A stretch of 64,000 bases of DNA, taken from the NCBI GenBank assembly GCA_019925095.2, contig CM034414.1:660001-724000 (forward strand). Direction: 5' to 3'. Both the position numbers and the translations under genes were made by a program. The notes beneath the pieces were generated by a model. The model had not been told where the DNA came from. It saw only the letters and a list, made by a program, of their open reading frames with translations, and ran no database searches. Positions 42,201 through 57,200 of this stretch are shown here, piece by piece. Numbering within the stretch: position 1 is the first letter of the stretch; each line of letters starts with the position of its first letter. The DNA is from Dendrolimus kikuchii (lineage: Eukaryota > Arthropoda > Insecta > Lepidoptera > Lasiocampidae).

Positions 42201-45200
42201 TTAAGTAGCATTCTATTTAAATACAAAGACTTTTAGTTTTAGTATTTTAGCAAAATCAAAGTACGTGCAAAACTAAAATGCGCCCTTGAAGTTCGTACAA
42301 GACATTATGCATTAAACTATAATGAGATTCAATAAGTGATACACAAAGAGCTGAGAGAGGTGATTTACGCTCTCGCTCTGTTGCTATACGGACTCGCATG
42401 TCATTTCCTGTGCACGACACACTCTCAGGTATAAAAAAATATTAACACTCGACTTGATCTTCACACGAGACGCATTTAAGTTTTGCGAGTACTGTACGCG
42501 TAGGCAATTAAATAAGAACTAAAACCAAAGCGGCAATAGAGAATATACTGACAGCGGGCGGCGTGTGTCCCGTAATGATCTGGCCAGAGACCGTGGTCTG
42601 TTGCGCCCCTGTCATGTGCCCCACGGCGAACGGCTTCGCACCTGACAGCCGGAAATAAATCAAGCATAAATTATAAACAAAAAAACGAAATATGTGGCGT
42701 AGCGGTAAAGTGTAACTTATCCAATTGCAGAATATACATTATGTACAAAATATACAAATAGACTAACTACTGCTAGCGTTTCCAAAATACGTTTATTTGC
42801 AACACCATCCGTGTATAGTATGTATGTACAAATTTGAACAGTAAATTTATAATCAATATTTGTAACACCAGAAATGTATACAGGTGAATCTTTCAAGTCT
42901 TCAGGGCCAAATAATAATCTATATGAAATAGCGAAAAATACTTAGTCTCGGGGCCTATCTTGAGAAAAACTAAATACCACTTTAGTTTTTCTCATTTCAT
43001 AAGATTTTTTTTAATCAACTACCCTCGTTAGAAATGGAATCGGCTATTTTGAAAAAAAAGTTGTAATTATTACACCAACAGGTAGAGTACCTATCTAATC
43101 TATGGTCAAGTTTCTATATAATCTATGATCGATTTTTTTATGTGATCTATGATCAAGTTTTCTATCTAAAATCTATGGCCAATAACTCACCTTCGCCTCC
43201 TGGCCTGACGACGGCAGGTTTCGCGACGGACTCCGTAGTCGCTTTGCCGGATTTAAACGTGTCATGTTGGATTATATTGGCCCTGTTCAATTATTAACAT
43301 TATTTTTCAATAGATGCAAAACAAGTTCAATTATGATTGCTTATAAATTAAAATGTATTTATTACTCATATAAAGTCGTGGTAGCGTAATGGCTAGCGCA
43401 AGCGTCCCAAACTCAAAGAGCGCGGGTTCGAATCTTGACCGGAACGCATACACCACTTAGGCATTTTCTGACCTAATTTGCATATTGTTAAAATTACCAT
43501 GTGTCAATAAAGGTGAAGGAAAACATCGTGATGCAACCTGCACATCGAGATAACCGATGTGTCAATGTGTCAATGATAATGGTATAAAATCAAATCGACT
43601 GAGCTACTTTTGCTCCTAGATTTTATATAATCATTGTATACTACACTCAAAAACTATTCTTCTGTGTAACTTAGTTTTAATTTAAAAAAAAATAATTTGT
43701 ACCATCTCCTGTATTATAAAAATGCTGTGACGATGTAATACAAGGAAACATCATTAAACGCATCCATAGGTCGCTGGTTCAAATCCGGCTCGAAGGACCA
43801 GAAATTACTGACGCAATAAAGGCGTCGAATTTGGGCAGAACGTGAAGGGTTACTTGTGAGGATGGGACTGAACTCAATTGTGGTAAACTTGAGCTGATGT
43901 TTTCAGGTGCGTTGTGCCATGTATCACTTATCACAGGGTAATCTTAATGTCACAACAATCACGAGAGGCAAGCGCGTTATAACGTGGAGTATACTCTTTG
44001 ACACTCTGAATGCGAGTGGCGGGGCAGGACGTCCAGTGTGACGTTTAGTGATGTGTCTCTGAATAACAGTAGAACATTTTCTATTAGGTAGACCAGGGAT
44101 TCCCAAAGTGGTCTATATCGATCCCCCGGGGTCATAATTGGTTTCCAAGGGGTCGACGAGGTCTAAAAATCAACCCCTATTAATTAACACAAGTTCTTAA
44201 TTGAAATTTTTAAGATGTTGTATAAGTTGGGTTACATGTACAAATAGGTCTTTTTCAAAACATAATTATCTACTTATGTATCTTTACGTAATTTGTATCA
44301 ATAAACATTAATTATACTTGATATTTATTCAATTTTGTTAATTTGTTTTGTAAAATTTTGATGAGAAAATGATGTCAAGTCTACTCACTTAACTAACCGC
44401 AAAGTTTTTAAATTGGTAAGTATTTTGTATCAATACGAAAAAAAACTAGAGATAGGATTTTTAAAGTAATTTAGCTATAGGGTTCTAAGGTATCAGTTAA
44501 TTTTTTATTTTTTTTTGTTTATAAGTAGTGTTATCTCTGACGAAGATCTGGTCAGAGACACTGCTACATTACACTTTCACTCACTCTCTCTCTATACAAG
44601 GTATCAGTTCATTTTGGAAAAGGGGTCCCTTGCGCAAAATAGTTTGGGTATCCCTGAGGTAAAAAAAAACACAAATTCGACTTACTTGGAGGGGGACACG
44701 GAGTCTTCCAGCATGGCCGAGCCCTCGTCGCCCTCGATGCCGAGATGATCCTTCGCGCGCTGCTTGCGGACGATTATATCGATGTATCCCGCGATCACCT
44801 GCAGGATCTGCTCGGCCTCCGTCGTCTGCACCGAGTAATATTGGTCGCTGCAAACGAAACAATATTCAAACTTAAGTGAAATATCATTTAATTAATACTC
44901 CCGTTTTAACAGTTATTCTATTCCGACGTGTTGTTCACTTTTCAGTTGCCGCGATCACGAAAGCCAAATATGTCAAGTGTCAACGAATGAATAATGTTGA
45001 AGTTATCATTTAGCCAACCATTAAGTTATTAATTTTAATATTTTTCTTTTATTATTATTTACGCAATGGGAGCCTCAAACCCTAGCAATCTCATACTAGC
45101 TTTTTTTTTTTAACCAGGGGAAATCCGTTTGAGGACTAAGCCGCGACAAGGGCAGAACCTTGGGGGGATAATTCGCGACCTAGTGTGGGATTCGCCAGAT

Positions 45201-48200
45201 CGGGGGTGGCACTAGCATGCCCAGTCAAAACTGGTGCCATGCAATTGCCACTCCCCGGTTAAGGATACCCACTAAAACTCCTGGGTGTTCCGTCCTTCGC
45301 CTTATGCCAGGACTACGGGTATATGACTTAGCCTCTCCGCAGCCCTGGCAGGCGTGGGCCTGCCGAGGCCACTTACACTGCCGGGGGACTACTTTTGTCC
45401 CCCAGCATCTTCGAGCTCTCAAGGCGTGGGGCGGTCTGTAACTCGCCCCACGGGAGGAGAGGTGAGCGCGCACGGAACACGCCGCGCCCCCATCTCGACG
45501 GCATGTGCAGGTGAGTGAGAACCTCTATACCATCTCATACTAGCTGACCAAAGCTCAATCCTGCAATTACAATAGCGTCGGAATGGTCATTTCTAGCGTC
45601 ATAATATTATTGTTGGTATTAAAGTGCTTTCATAAAATATTCATGCCTTTAAAACTATATTTCGAACAATAAAACATCACCTTTAAAATTTTATTAAACA
45701 CTTCCACTGAAAACCAAACCCACTTACTGTACAAACCGTTTCCTTTATTACTAATTTAATATAAATTAGCATTAAATAACATTAAATAGTTAAAGTTCAT
45801 TTTGTATTTGATAAAAATTAGCGACAATTTTGTTTGAATTAGATTAGTATATATTTTTATTTGACGCGTGAGCCAGTGAGGGTAGAAATTGCGCTCGTCG
45901 TGTACGGACATATGTCGGAAGTCGTTCGTTGTTAAATCCACCTCATAAGAGACTCGTTTCGTATTTTGTGTAAAATATTCGCAATCGTCGCCAACCAGTG
46001 CATCAGTGCTGCATCGTCGTCACGAGTGTTGTGAAATTACTCGTTTTAAACAAAATTGTGTTCACGAAGAAAGGAGTCGGCGCCGACCGGTGGACTCGAA
46101 CCCGACCTTTGCAAGGTGAGTTGACCTACTCGTTGTAAGATTTATTCTCACTGGCCAACTAATGGTTTTTCGCAAACAATTCGCAATAATACAGTCCGCT
46201 TAGGTGCAATCCCAACGTTGGGGATTGTACATCAGCAAACCCTAATATATACCAGATTTTTATCTCCACCTATCAATTATTTTATGCTATAATTGATAAG
46301 ATAATTGATGTTACTTGTATGGAGTCAATTTCAAATTTAAACCAGTGGCAAGACAAAGGAGTGAATTGCATAGAAACCTGGCAAATACAGATATTTATCT
46401 TCTGACCTATAGTCCCCAAAGTCCAGGGTGAAAGTGTTGGGGCTGGCGCACCACCTCCTGACAGTGGTGAGGGGCCACGTCTGCAGAATCTCCTTGGTCT
46501 TCTCGTCCAAACGGAGCACGGAATCCTTCGTCACGCCAAGCAAACGTGGCACCAGCTTATTCTTGCCCTTCATTTTTTCCTATACAAAAAAAAAAAATAT
46601 CCGGCTTGAAGGACCACATACTAAATGGAAATTAAAGAATTTATTCGAAACCATTAACATAGTGTACAGAAACAATTTGGTATCGCAAACAACTGCTGTA
46701 GTATAATACTGTGTTGCAGTTGTTAACGTCCACTTCCAGACAACTCGTTTGTTATACGATTTAAAAAAAGAAAATTATTTTAAAGTTTATACATCTGGAA
46801 ATTTTCCTGTTAATATTTGTAATATATGTGGAAATGTATAGATGTGTGAATGGGTGTGTATATGTATGTGTGTACAAGTGAAGGAGTGAATGTGTGGTTA
46901 CAGACTTATTAGACTAATGTGATCAGTTGAGTAAATTCTCGGTGTTGTCGTCATAATGGAGTTCTATTAGCCAGTTGAATAATTTGAATTTACATTCGCG
47001 ATGAGTAGGAGAGAATATGTTTAGTAACTTATTAACTCGGTTGTAAACTTTGGGAATTAAAAATAGTATATTTGCTATTATTGACTATTTAAAATTTTAT
47101 ATAAAACAATGTAACACTTTTTTTTTGTCTCGTCACCAAATAATACATGAAGAAAAAATAAAACTGCATACAAAATATATTAAACTAAGACATCATAAAT
47201 TAATTCAATAAAAGAAAACTTAGCTAAGTAATATTGCATTTTACCTATAATCCAGGTTATTATAAATCATTTGCTGAGCGTCGGTAAAACAGTATCCTAT
47301 TGATTACAAGACGGTGTTGCTCGATATGACTATGTTGATAAAACAGTTCTTAACTTGGGTGATTTTAATTTATGTTTTTTTTTAAAGTTTATGACTTGGC
47401 AACTAGGCCTTTAAGCCAGGCGCAGTTGTATTGTAGGCCACAATCGACACCATTCAACGGAGTTCTTGTGAAAACTCGAAAGGCCACATTTGACTATACA
47501 GTTCACATTTCTCACAAAAACACATAATTACTATCAATATCCTACAACTATTGTTCATTTTAAAGTAATTTTACACATTTTTAGAAAATAAAACTGCACA
47601 GCACAACGCCCCCTTTTGGTTCCCGCCAAAAACTCCTGTAATTTAAGGTTATAACATTTGTCTACAGAGCAACACATTGACCTTTTTTTTTTATAAATTT
47701 CACCATTTTTTGTAAATAAAAAAAAATTGTCATAAAGGTTTATAGAAATATCAAAAGAACACAGTGTACGTTTTTCTGCTGAATTCTGAAAAAAAGACGA
47801 ACCTTGACAAGGAAGAACGCGACACCGTATGTCTTGAGGTCCCTGGCGCTCTTGGTGTAGAGCACTTTGGCGTCGAGCTCGCTGAGGCCGGCGTGTTTGC
47901 GGTGCTCCTTGAACACCTTCTTCTCTATGCCCTTCACCTTCACGTACGAAGCTGGGAGGAACTCCTTCAGACTGTTCGGCGGACAGAACGGTTTTTTAAT
48001 TGGTATTTCCAGACAGTTTAGTATACAGCGTGAACTTTCCATTGGGCCATCCAGGCCAAATATTAAAATAATATAACAGAATAGAAGAAGGAGTGGCGAG
48101 GTCGATTTTGATAAAATCTAAAGTGGCATCATTAAATTTTTGAAAAATCAAATACCCTGGTCAGGAATCGAATAGGCTGATTTGGTGAAAAGAAAACACA

Positions 48201-51200
48201 TGCTGCATTATCATACCAACTCGATAGTGTTGCTTGTAGGGATCAATATCTGTGAAGGAATGTTAAACGTCAAACGATGGGGAAGCGATTACTTTTAACA
48301 ACTGGCAATGAAACGGTTATCGGTGGATAGGAATTGGAAATTTATATCTATAACTAGGATCTGCCCGCGGCTTCGTCCACGCTTGGCTTGAAATTCCCGT
48401 GGGATTCCCGGGAATACACAGTACCGCAGCTATCGTTTGTAAGCTAATTTGTATGCACCCAAACAACTACTTTTGCCAGGTGGTAGGGCATTTGCCCGAC
48501 TGGATGGCTACCACCCCTGGTCTAAAGTATGTCGCCATAACAACCTTGAGTTGTGTTCCGGCATTAGTGATCAGGTTCCAGTCTCCCTTAAGAGAGCAGC
48601 AGCGCATTTGTAGCAACTTGCTGTTGCAAATGTCCATAGGCGATGGTAACCGCTTTCCATCGAGTGGGCCGTCTGCCTGTCTACTGATCTCCTGCCATAA
48701 AAAAAAAACTACAAACCGCTCCCGGAAAAATTCCCGGGACTAAAAATATGACACATTTTATTATATTAAAATTGCTATCGATCAGCAAAACAATAATAAT
48801 TCGATGTTTTTTTAGTCTAGCCATTTTAAATCATCCCCAGAAAAATTCCCGTGGGTTTACAGGAATCCCGAACAAACAGACAAACCGACAAGAAATCTAA
48901 TAAAATTGCATTATCTTCTCCATCGTTTATATAGCCTACTAGCTTCTGCCCGCGAGTTCGTCCGCTTGGAATAGTTAAAAAAAAAAATGGTCTAGCGTGC
49001 TGATATATAGCCTTATAGCCTTCCTCGATAAATGGGCTATCTAACACTGAAAGAATTTTCCAAATCAGTCCAGTAGTTCCTGAGATTAGCGCGTTCAAAC
49101 AAATAAACTCTTCAGCTTTATATATTAGTATAAGAAGTATAAGATATAAGATTCTATTTTATTATGTATACTAGACGCGAAAACTTAAGAAAATATTAGT
49201 CTATTCCAGTTTTTTTTTTAAATATTTAATGTACAGACACGTCATGTTTATAATTTTATAATACTATAGATAATAGAGGAATGCTCCGGTGGTTCGGGCA
49301 TGTGGAAAGAATGCATGATGAAAGAATGACTAAACAGATATACAATGCAAAAGTGGATGGATGCAGAAGTCGTGGAAGGCCACGACACACCTTCCATGAT
49401 CAAATTGATCGTGTACTAGCAGAAGGTGATGTCAGGAGCCTTAAGAACAGACGAGTGTGCATGACAAGAGTTATGAATGTCAAAGAGGCAAGTGAGGTGT
49501 GTAAGAATAAGCCCAAATGGCACTCTGTTGTTCGTGCCTACCCCGCAAGGGAACTGGCGTGAAGTTATGTATGTATGTAGGTGTGGCGAAACAAACCTGT
49601 TCGCCTACTGCCTGGCCGGCAAGATTGAATGTTTTTAGAATTGACAACTGTTTTGTCACATTAGACACAAAGAAAATTTGTCATGAAAATTTACAGAACT
49701 GAATCCCTTTAAATCCGAATATATATTTTATATTAATACGTTCGGCTATGTAAATATCATATACAAAATTATATACTTTGAAAATGAACGGGTAGTTTAT
49801 TATTGCAACGACCCGTCATATGTATGTACAGATAATAGAGTTATGAATGTCAAAGAAGCAAGTGAGGTGTGTAAGAATAAGCCTGAATGGCGCTCTGTCG
49901 GTCGTGCCTACCCCGCAAGGGAATTGGCCTGAAGTTATGTATGTATGTATAGATAATGGAATAGTGTTAATGGTAATATGATTAGGATAATCATGCACTC
50001 ACTCTAAGAATCCAGGCGTGTGTTTGTCCTCGCGATGATCACCGAACTGTATTTGACTTTGAATTCCAGCAAACTCGCAAGCTGAAATACAAAAGCATAA
50101 AGTTCAAACGGTTCTCATGATTACACATATGTATGAGATGAATTCGGACTCGGAAGCTACGCGATCTTAACCGTTTGTGACGACTTAAAAGACTTCATAT
50201 TCATCAACTCAAATTATATTTATTAACAACTAGCGGCCCCCGCAGACGTTGTCCTGTTCTGAAAAATAAAAAATCTAGTACCCGATCCCAGCGCCACCTA
50301 CCGGTTCCAATTGTGGATTTAAACCATCCGGGCACCCACTCAAACACACAAAAACAAAATCGGTTCCAACGGGATAAAAAGTATCCCATGGCCGTCTTCT
50401 CGTTCTAAGCTACCTCCCCACCAATTTTCAGCCAAATCGGTACAGCCGTTCTTGGGTTATAAATAGTGTAACTAACACGACTTTCTTTTATATATATATA
50501 TAGATAGATGACATAATTGTTTAAATTTAAGTCAGATGTATATGATGTATCTCCTGTTGATGGTCCTTAAAAAAAAAATCTGGCTGTGGGTATTAATGCC
50601 ACTGCAGTGTTAGAGGTCCTCTCATTTGTAAGGGAAAGGACAGTATACCCCCGGCACGCTTGTTCAAGGCGGATTGGCAGGTTTGACACATCAGTCATCT
50701 CGATGTGCAGGTTTCATCACAACGTTTTCCTGCACCATTAGCACGTGGCCATTGTAACTATACACATATTAGTCAGAAAAATACCTAAGTGGTGCATGTT
50801 TTATGGTCAGAAGTCGAACCCGCACCCTTTTAGTTTGGGACGCTTGCATTAGTCACTATGCTACCACAGCTTTCATGCATATTACCCATGGCATAATATT
50901 AAGAAAGAAAGAAAGATTCCTGTGTCTGGAGCCTTAACCACCGGTAGCCTGGACCCTAGGCCCCACTGCCGGCGAAAATCAGTTTTTTATATTTTGTTTA
51001 TAAATAAATTTGTATATTTTATAAGAAAAATGTAAAAAATTTGGAAATAAAATATATATGTAAATAATAATCATTTTATTTCAGACACAAAGATCCATAA
51101 TTTCAACACACTTTTACAACTTATTATTATAAAATAGAATTTAATTTAAAAAAAAAAAACCTACAAAATAACATTAATAAAATTAACAAAAAATGTCCAT

Positions 51201-54200
51201 CGGTCAGTCGGTCAGTCTTTTAAAGCATTTCATACATACATACATACATAACTTCACGCCAGTTCCCTTGCGGGGTAGGCACGAACAACAGAGTGCCATT
51301 TAGGCTTATTCTTACACACCTCACTTGCCTCTTTGACATTCATAGCTCTTGTCATGCACGCTCGTCTGTTCTTAAGGCTCCTGACATCACCTTCTGCTAG
51401 TACATGATCAATTTGATCATGGAAGGTGTGTCGTGGCCTACACTTTTGCATTGTATATCTGTTTAGTCATTCCTTCATCATGCATTCTTCCCACATGCCC
51501 GAACCACCGGAGCATTCCTTTCCTTACCTTTACCCCGACACTCGGTCCGCGAGCGTCACTCCGCACATTTTGCGCAGTGCTCGCATCTCGACCGCATTTC
51601 ATTCACATATATTTATTTTTTCATCAAATTAACTATTCTATCTATGCAGCAATCTGCAACCAGTCCCAATACATTTTTGTTTGATGCAACCTGTCAGCAA
51701 GGGCCGCAATTATTTATTTATTTTTTTGAGGCGAGGGAAAATGCTTAACCGATTTACGCACAATCTGGGCCGTTGCTAGGGGAACGACACGCGTCGTTCG
51801 GGGGCGATAACACTGCAGCAATAGTATGCTCTTGGCGGTGCTCCGTCCGCGATCGACGTCAAAGAATAGTGCGGAAGACTCCGAGCGTTGCTGCATGGGC
51901 GAGCAACCCCAATACCCACTAAAAACCCCCTCCTCCCTGACGAGGCCGCAATTATACTGTTTCTACACCCTTCAACTCTGGTCAAGAAATTTGCAATGCG
52001 GCTTCTCCGAACAGCACAAAACGTCAAGTGTCAACGAGTATTGTTAAAGTTTTATTTAGCCTACCGCCAACTTATTAATTTTAATTTTGTTTATGGTTAT
52101 TATTTACTCTAACGGAACACAAACCAACTTGACTGATAATTACTTTTATTTTTCCTTCCACCCATTTTAATATTATATAAAATTATTAGAGCTAGGCATG
52201 TTTGCTGAAGAGTTTCTTGCGCCGCTTCTTCTCTTCAAGCCATAACATGTTGCGAAGCGGTAGTAAATTAGATTAGGCTCCCATAGATTAAATAATAACC
52301 ATAAACAAAATTAAAATTAAATAATTAAAATTAATAAGTTGGTGGTAGGCTAAATAAAACTTTAACAATACTCGTTGACACTTGACATCTTTGTCTTCCG
52401 TGATCACGGCCACTGAAAAGTGGCCGAAACGTCGGAAAAACCAAAATCAAATAAAATTATAATAATAAAAAAATATAATATCAGCCCATAAATGTCCCAC
52501 TGCTGGGTTTGGGCCTCCCATTATAGGGGGTACGGACGTATACCCGCCACGCTTGTCCAAGGCGGCTTGGCAGGTTTGACACATCGGTTATCTCGATGTG
52601 CAGGTTGCATCACGATGTTTTCCTTCACCGTTATTAGCACGTGGTAATTGTAAGAATATGCACATTAGATCAGAAAACTGACTAAGTGGTGCATGCGTTC
52701 CGGCCAGGATCGAACCCGCGCCTTACCGCGCTTAAAACCGTTAAAACGTAGTTTTATTATGTATACAAGTCGCGAAAACTTAAGAAAATATTAAGCACAA
52801 AACGTGTTCAATCTAGCCTCAGGAAACGTACTCGAGGCACTAAAGTATCTTTTAAAACCCATTACGTGTCGAAATATGTTACTATATTGAACACGTATGC
52901 CATCCTCATTATACACATAGAATATTTTGAGAATTTGTACGCCGCATTTTCAGCAAACAACGTTTGCACACTCAGCATATTGCTGTGCCGGAATTATATT
53001 CAGCACAACGCTGCTTTTCAGTGCAAACCTTTCTTTTGGCGTAAGACCAAAACGATCCAATTCTGTTAACATTCGCCTTGTTAAGAGTTTATACTGCGAA
53101 GGTGGCGTCCCTATTATTTTCGGGATTTTCAAAAAGTAACCATCATAGGCATTATTATCACGCCAGTGTACAACTATACTAACGCTATTAAAATTGCAGA
53201 ATTTGCAGTATCATCGTCATTTTTATTTCTTTTTTATTATTACATCCTACATATTTTTCTATTTCTTGTGCTTTATATTTTAATCTGCGGAGTGACGCTC
53301 GCGGACCGCGTTCCTAATACCGAAGTAAGGAAGAGAGTTGGTCTGAAAGAGAGTGTCGGGGTGAAGGTAAGGAAAGGAATGCTCCGGTGTTTCGGGCGTG
53401 TGGAAAGAATGACTAAACAGATATACAATGCAAAAGTGCCACGACCACCCTCCATGATCAAATTGATCGTGTACTAGCCGAAGGTGATGTCAGGAGCCTT
53501 TAGAACAGACGAGCGTGCATGACGAGAGCTATGAATGACAAAGAAGCAAGTGAGGTGTGTAAGAATAAGCCTAAATGGCGCTCGGTTGTTCGTGCCTACC
53601 CCGCAAGGGAACTGGCGTGGAGTTATGTATGTATGTATATTTTAATCTTTGTACTTGATACCTTTTTTATAATTACAGCGTAAACCCCATGTAAAGTCAC
53701 TCGATTTAACGCCAAACTCCATTAAGCGTCGAAACCACTTGGCCTTTGTTCGTTTAGCTTGTCTTCCATACAATGATACACTCTATATAGCATTACACCG
53801 ACTCTCAATAACGACAACAATTAAGTAATAAAAGTACCTTTTAAGTTGCCAAAATCAGTAAATACTGCGCAGCTGTGTACGTTCTTTTATCGCTTTATTA
53901 TCCTAGCCCGTAATAAACTCGACTGTCGGCATCATGCATAACGAAATTTCTAAGTACTTCCTTTATAACCATGATGCTTCAATATCTCAAGATATGAATA
54001 AAATAAGTAAAAAAAATAAAGCAAAATTACTGCTGCAGCAAAAGACGTCAGACAGAAATAACAGACCTCTCCATTTAACGACAACTCTCTATAACGCCAT
54101 AAAATGCACAGACCGTTCGATGACGTTATATAGAGTTCTGTATTTGTTTTGTTTTTTTAATGACTAGCACGGGTCGCATGCCATATGTGATCTAGGAGGT

Positions 54201-57200
54201 GGGCACTGAAAATCAGCGCTGTGTCGGACTACGTTTCGGCACAGCGAAATGCTGAGTGCCAACCTCATTTTCAAATTGATAACAAAAAAAATAAATCCGG
54301 TTCGAAGGACCAAAAACCTGTGCAAGGTCACCGAAAGGGGTTGGATGAGGAAACGTATGTGATGAATACTTCGGAAGACCCATGTCCAGCAGTGAACGTC
54401 GATTGGCTGTAGAAGAAGAACATACCTTTGTCCTGAGTGATGGGATGCGTCCCATCCAATATGGCGTCCCTGGCTTGCACGTAGAGTAAATTCAACTGGA
54501 CCGGGTCCCTGGAGTCCACGTTCCTGTCGGAGAAGAACAGCTTCCTGCGGAGGAGCAGCGTCTCGGTCACGTCGATGCCTTGCTCGCGAAGAGTCTTCGA
54601 TGGCTCCACCCAATTAACTAATAAAGACACAGAGTTTCATTTATCAAAAGCCACCAGAAACACTTGTAAAAATGATTTCATTTGAATGTTTAATCATTAT
54701 TTCTTCATTATTATCATCATAACGAGGGCTTCATAACAAATAGGCGTATATGTAGGAATCGTATTTGTTATTATAAAGTAACCATATGACGGAAGTAGTC
54801 AATAACCGGATAGAGTATTCTTTCATGTAGTTATCGGAAGTCGTATAACCGGATGTCAACGTAGAAGCATTTATTATTAAGCTAACGGATATCGCAATTG
54901 GAGTAACCGGATGTTGGAAGTTAATACGTATGGCGGAGGTTGGTTTTAGGAAGGAAACGAAACTGGAGTGGCGCCACAGCATTACCGGATGGTGTCACTG
55001 CGGCGCGCTACGAGGACCTTTTAAAAACGCGGTGTTCGGGCAGAGGTGGGGCAGTCTTAAACCGACAGTCTACGAGTCTACAACCAAGCCTACGACCGAC
55101 AGTCTGCATTGACAGTCTTGGACGAGGAGCACATAATATGATGTGGTCGATAATTACTGCTTGATAATAGCAGTATTCTTGAAGGGCAAATTGCTGCTCG
55201 ACACCTGACAAGCGTGGATGCAACTCGTATATCTGTGTATTATTGTGCAATATTTAATATCGTAATTGTGATAATTCTAGTGTAATAAACTTTGAATATA
55301 ATATTTCAGATTATTATTGTGTTATTCTCGGAGCGTCATCCGTTCGCTCCCGGCGTGAACCCGACATATACGCAAAAATGGCATTCTTTTGTTGTTTACT
55401 AAAATCTATGAATATTACAATTTAGAAAGTCTTGCCAGTATGGAAGTGTACCTAAATAGAAGGGTATTCCAAATTTCAGCCTTATAGAATCAACAGATAT
55501 ACAATGCAAAAGTGGATGGATGCAGAAGTCGTGGAAGGCCACGACACACCTTCCATGATCAAATTGATCGTGTACTAGCAGAAGGTGATGACAGGAGCCT
55601 TAAGAACAGACGAGCGTGCATGACAAGAGCTATGAATGTCAAAGAAGCAAGTGAGGTGCCTACCCCGCAAGGGAACTGGCGTGAAGTTATATATGTATGT
55701 ATAGATATTTCTGAGAACATATTTCTTCTCAACACCAAAACTCGTTACCATACCATGGACAAATGCAACACTAAGGGAGCTGATGCTTGCCTACTAAGAC
55801 ATAACTATAACTTATGCGTTCATACGATAAGATTACTTCTGTCGGAGATAAATTAAAAATGGTTTTTAATGCATGTCGCAACACTTGGTCACATAATTCG
55901 TGCAACATAAAGTAAGAAAGTATGTACCTTCGTCATCGGTCCTGAGCTTCTTCCTCAGCTGCTCCATCTTGGCATCTCTCTCTTTCTCCTGGTGCTTCCT
56001 CTTTAATGTCAAAGTACCATAGTTAGGTTTCTCGCATGGATCGAACTCCTCCTTCTGTTCCTCGCGAACCTAAAAAAAAATCAATATGTTAGTATTATTC
56101 GTAATATACGACACAGAACTCGAAGGCTGGTCCCAGGCACCCAGACCATAACAAATAAAGCAATGTTCGTTCACGAAATTTACCATGCCAGGAATCGAAT
56201 AAATGATACTTCAGATGGAGATAGTAGTATTCACTGTCGAGTGCTGATGTGAACGGAAGTGAACTAATTTATTTTGAAAACGGTAACCTTAAGTACAAAT
56301 ATTAACAAGTCGTACAGCTACTACAATATATAGCACAGTGTGTGAGCGAGATAGAGCATCTATTAATATGTGCGCTCCCGCGTTACGCTAGCCAGTAGTT
56401 CGTTGTCCGCTGCGATGACTAGACGTATGCAGCTCCCATACATTTATGTTTTCCTTTGGGCTTCCAGGGGCTTTAACATAGGTAGGTTCAACTAGCATAG
56501 TGGTATTTCCCACTCTCTGCTTTCAATTTCGTCTCCACTGTCTGCAATCCATTCCATTGCGCTAGTGAAGAAAAAGGTCAGCCCACTGAGTCCACAAGCA
56601 ATTGATGTAATATTTGAGCGAAATGTCACATCGTGCTGTGTTAGGCTGTTTGGCTGCGAGACACTAAAACTTCACAGAAGACGCGGACCGACAGGTCCTC
56701 CCAGTTAGTTTACTAAATCGGGACACGGTTCCACTCACCAGGCCATACTCGTCGTAGTTGGTGATGCCGATCTTCGTACATATCACCACCATGAGATTCG
56801 CAACGATCTGACTGTCGTCCACTAGCAATGTCTTCACAGTGCCTACAAAGAATAGTGTTACCATTAATGTGTGAATGCCTTGGATGTATCTACATGGCTA
56901 CCACTCCTGGTCCAGAATATGCCGCTATAATAACCTTGACTTGAGTTGCCCTTGGCCGGCAGCACCTCTGATATTGCAAATGTCTATATAGGCCACTGTA
57001 ACCACTTTTCATCAAGTGGCTCGACAGCCTGTCTGCTGTGGCCACCAGTAATAAATAAATAATTTCTAGCAATAAAGAAACCAACTTCTAGAGTAAGTAA
57101 AAAGCAAAAATAAACATTTTTTACAACACCTTGAAGTCGCAGCCCAGTGCTTTTAGCAGGGATGGAAGGTACACCGCTGATATAGAAAGAAGAGTGAATT

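Noticed and set aside
43377..43441. Possible tRNA gene (A box and B box at proper spacing)
   Set aside because: No clean acceptor stem or anticodon arm. The following sequence is the SINE body repeated at 50575 and 52470.
46090..46130. tRNA-Cys-like 3' half on the minus strand
   Set aside because: Only a B-box-like motif and a weak loop; no matching 5' half or acceptor stem.
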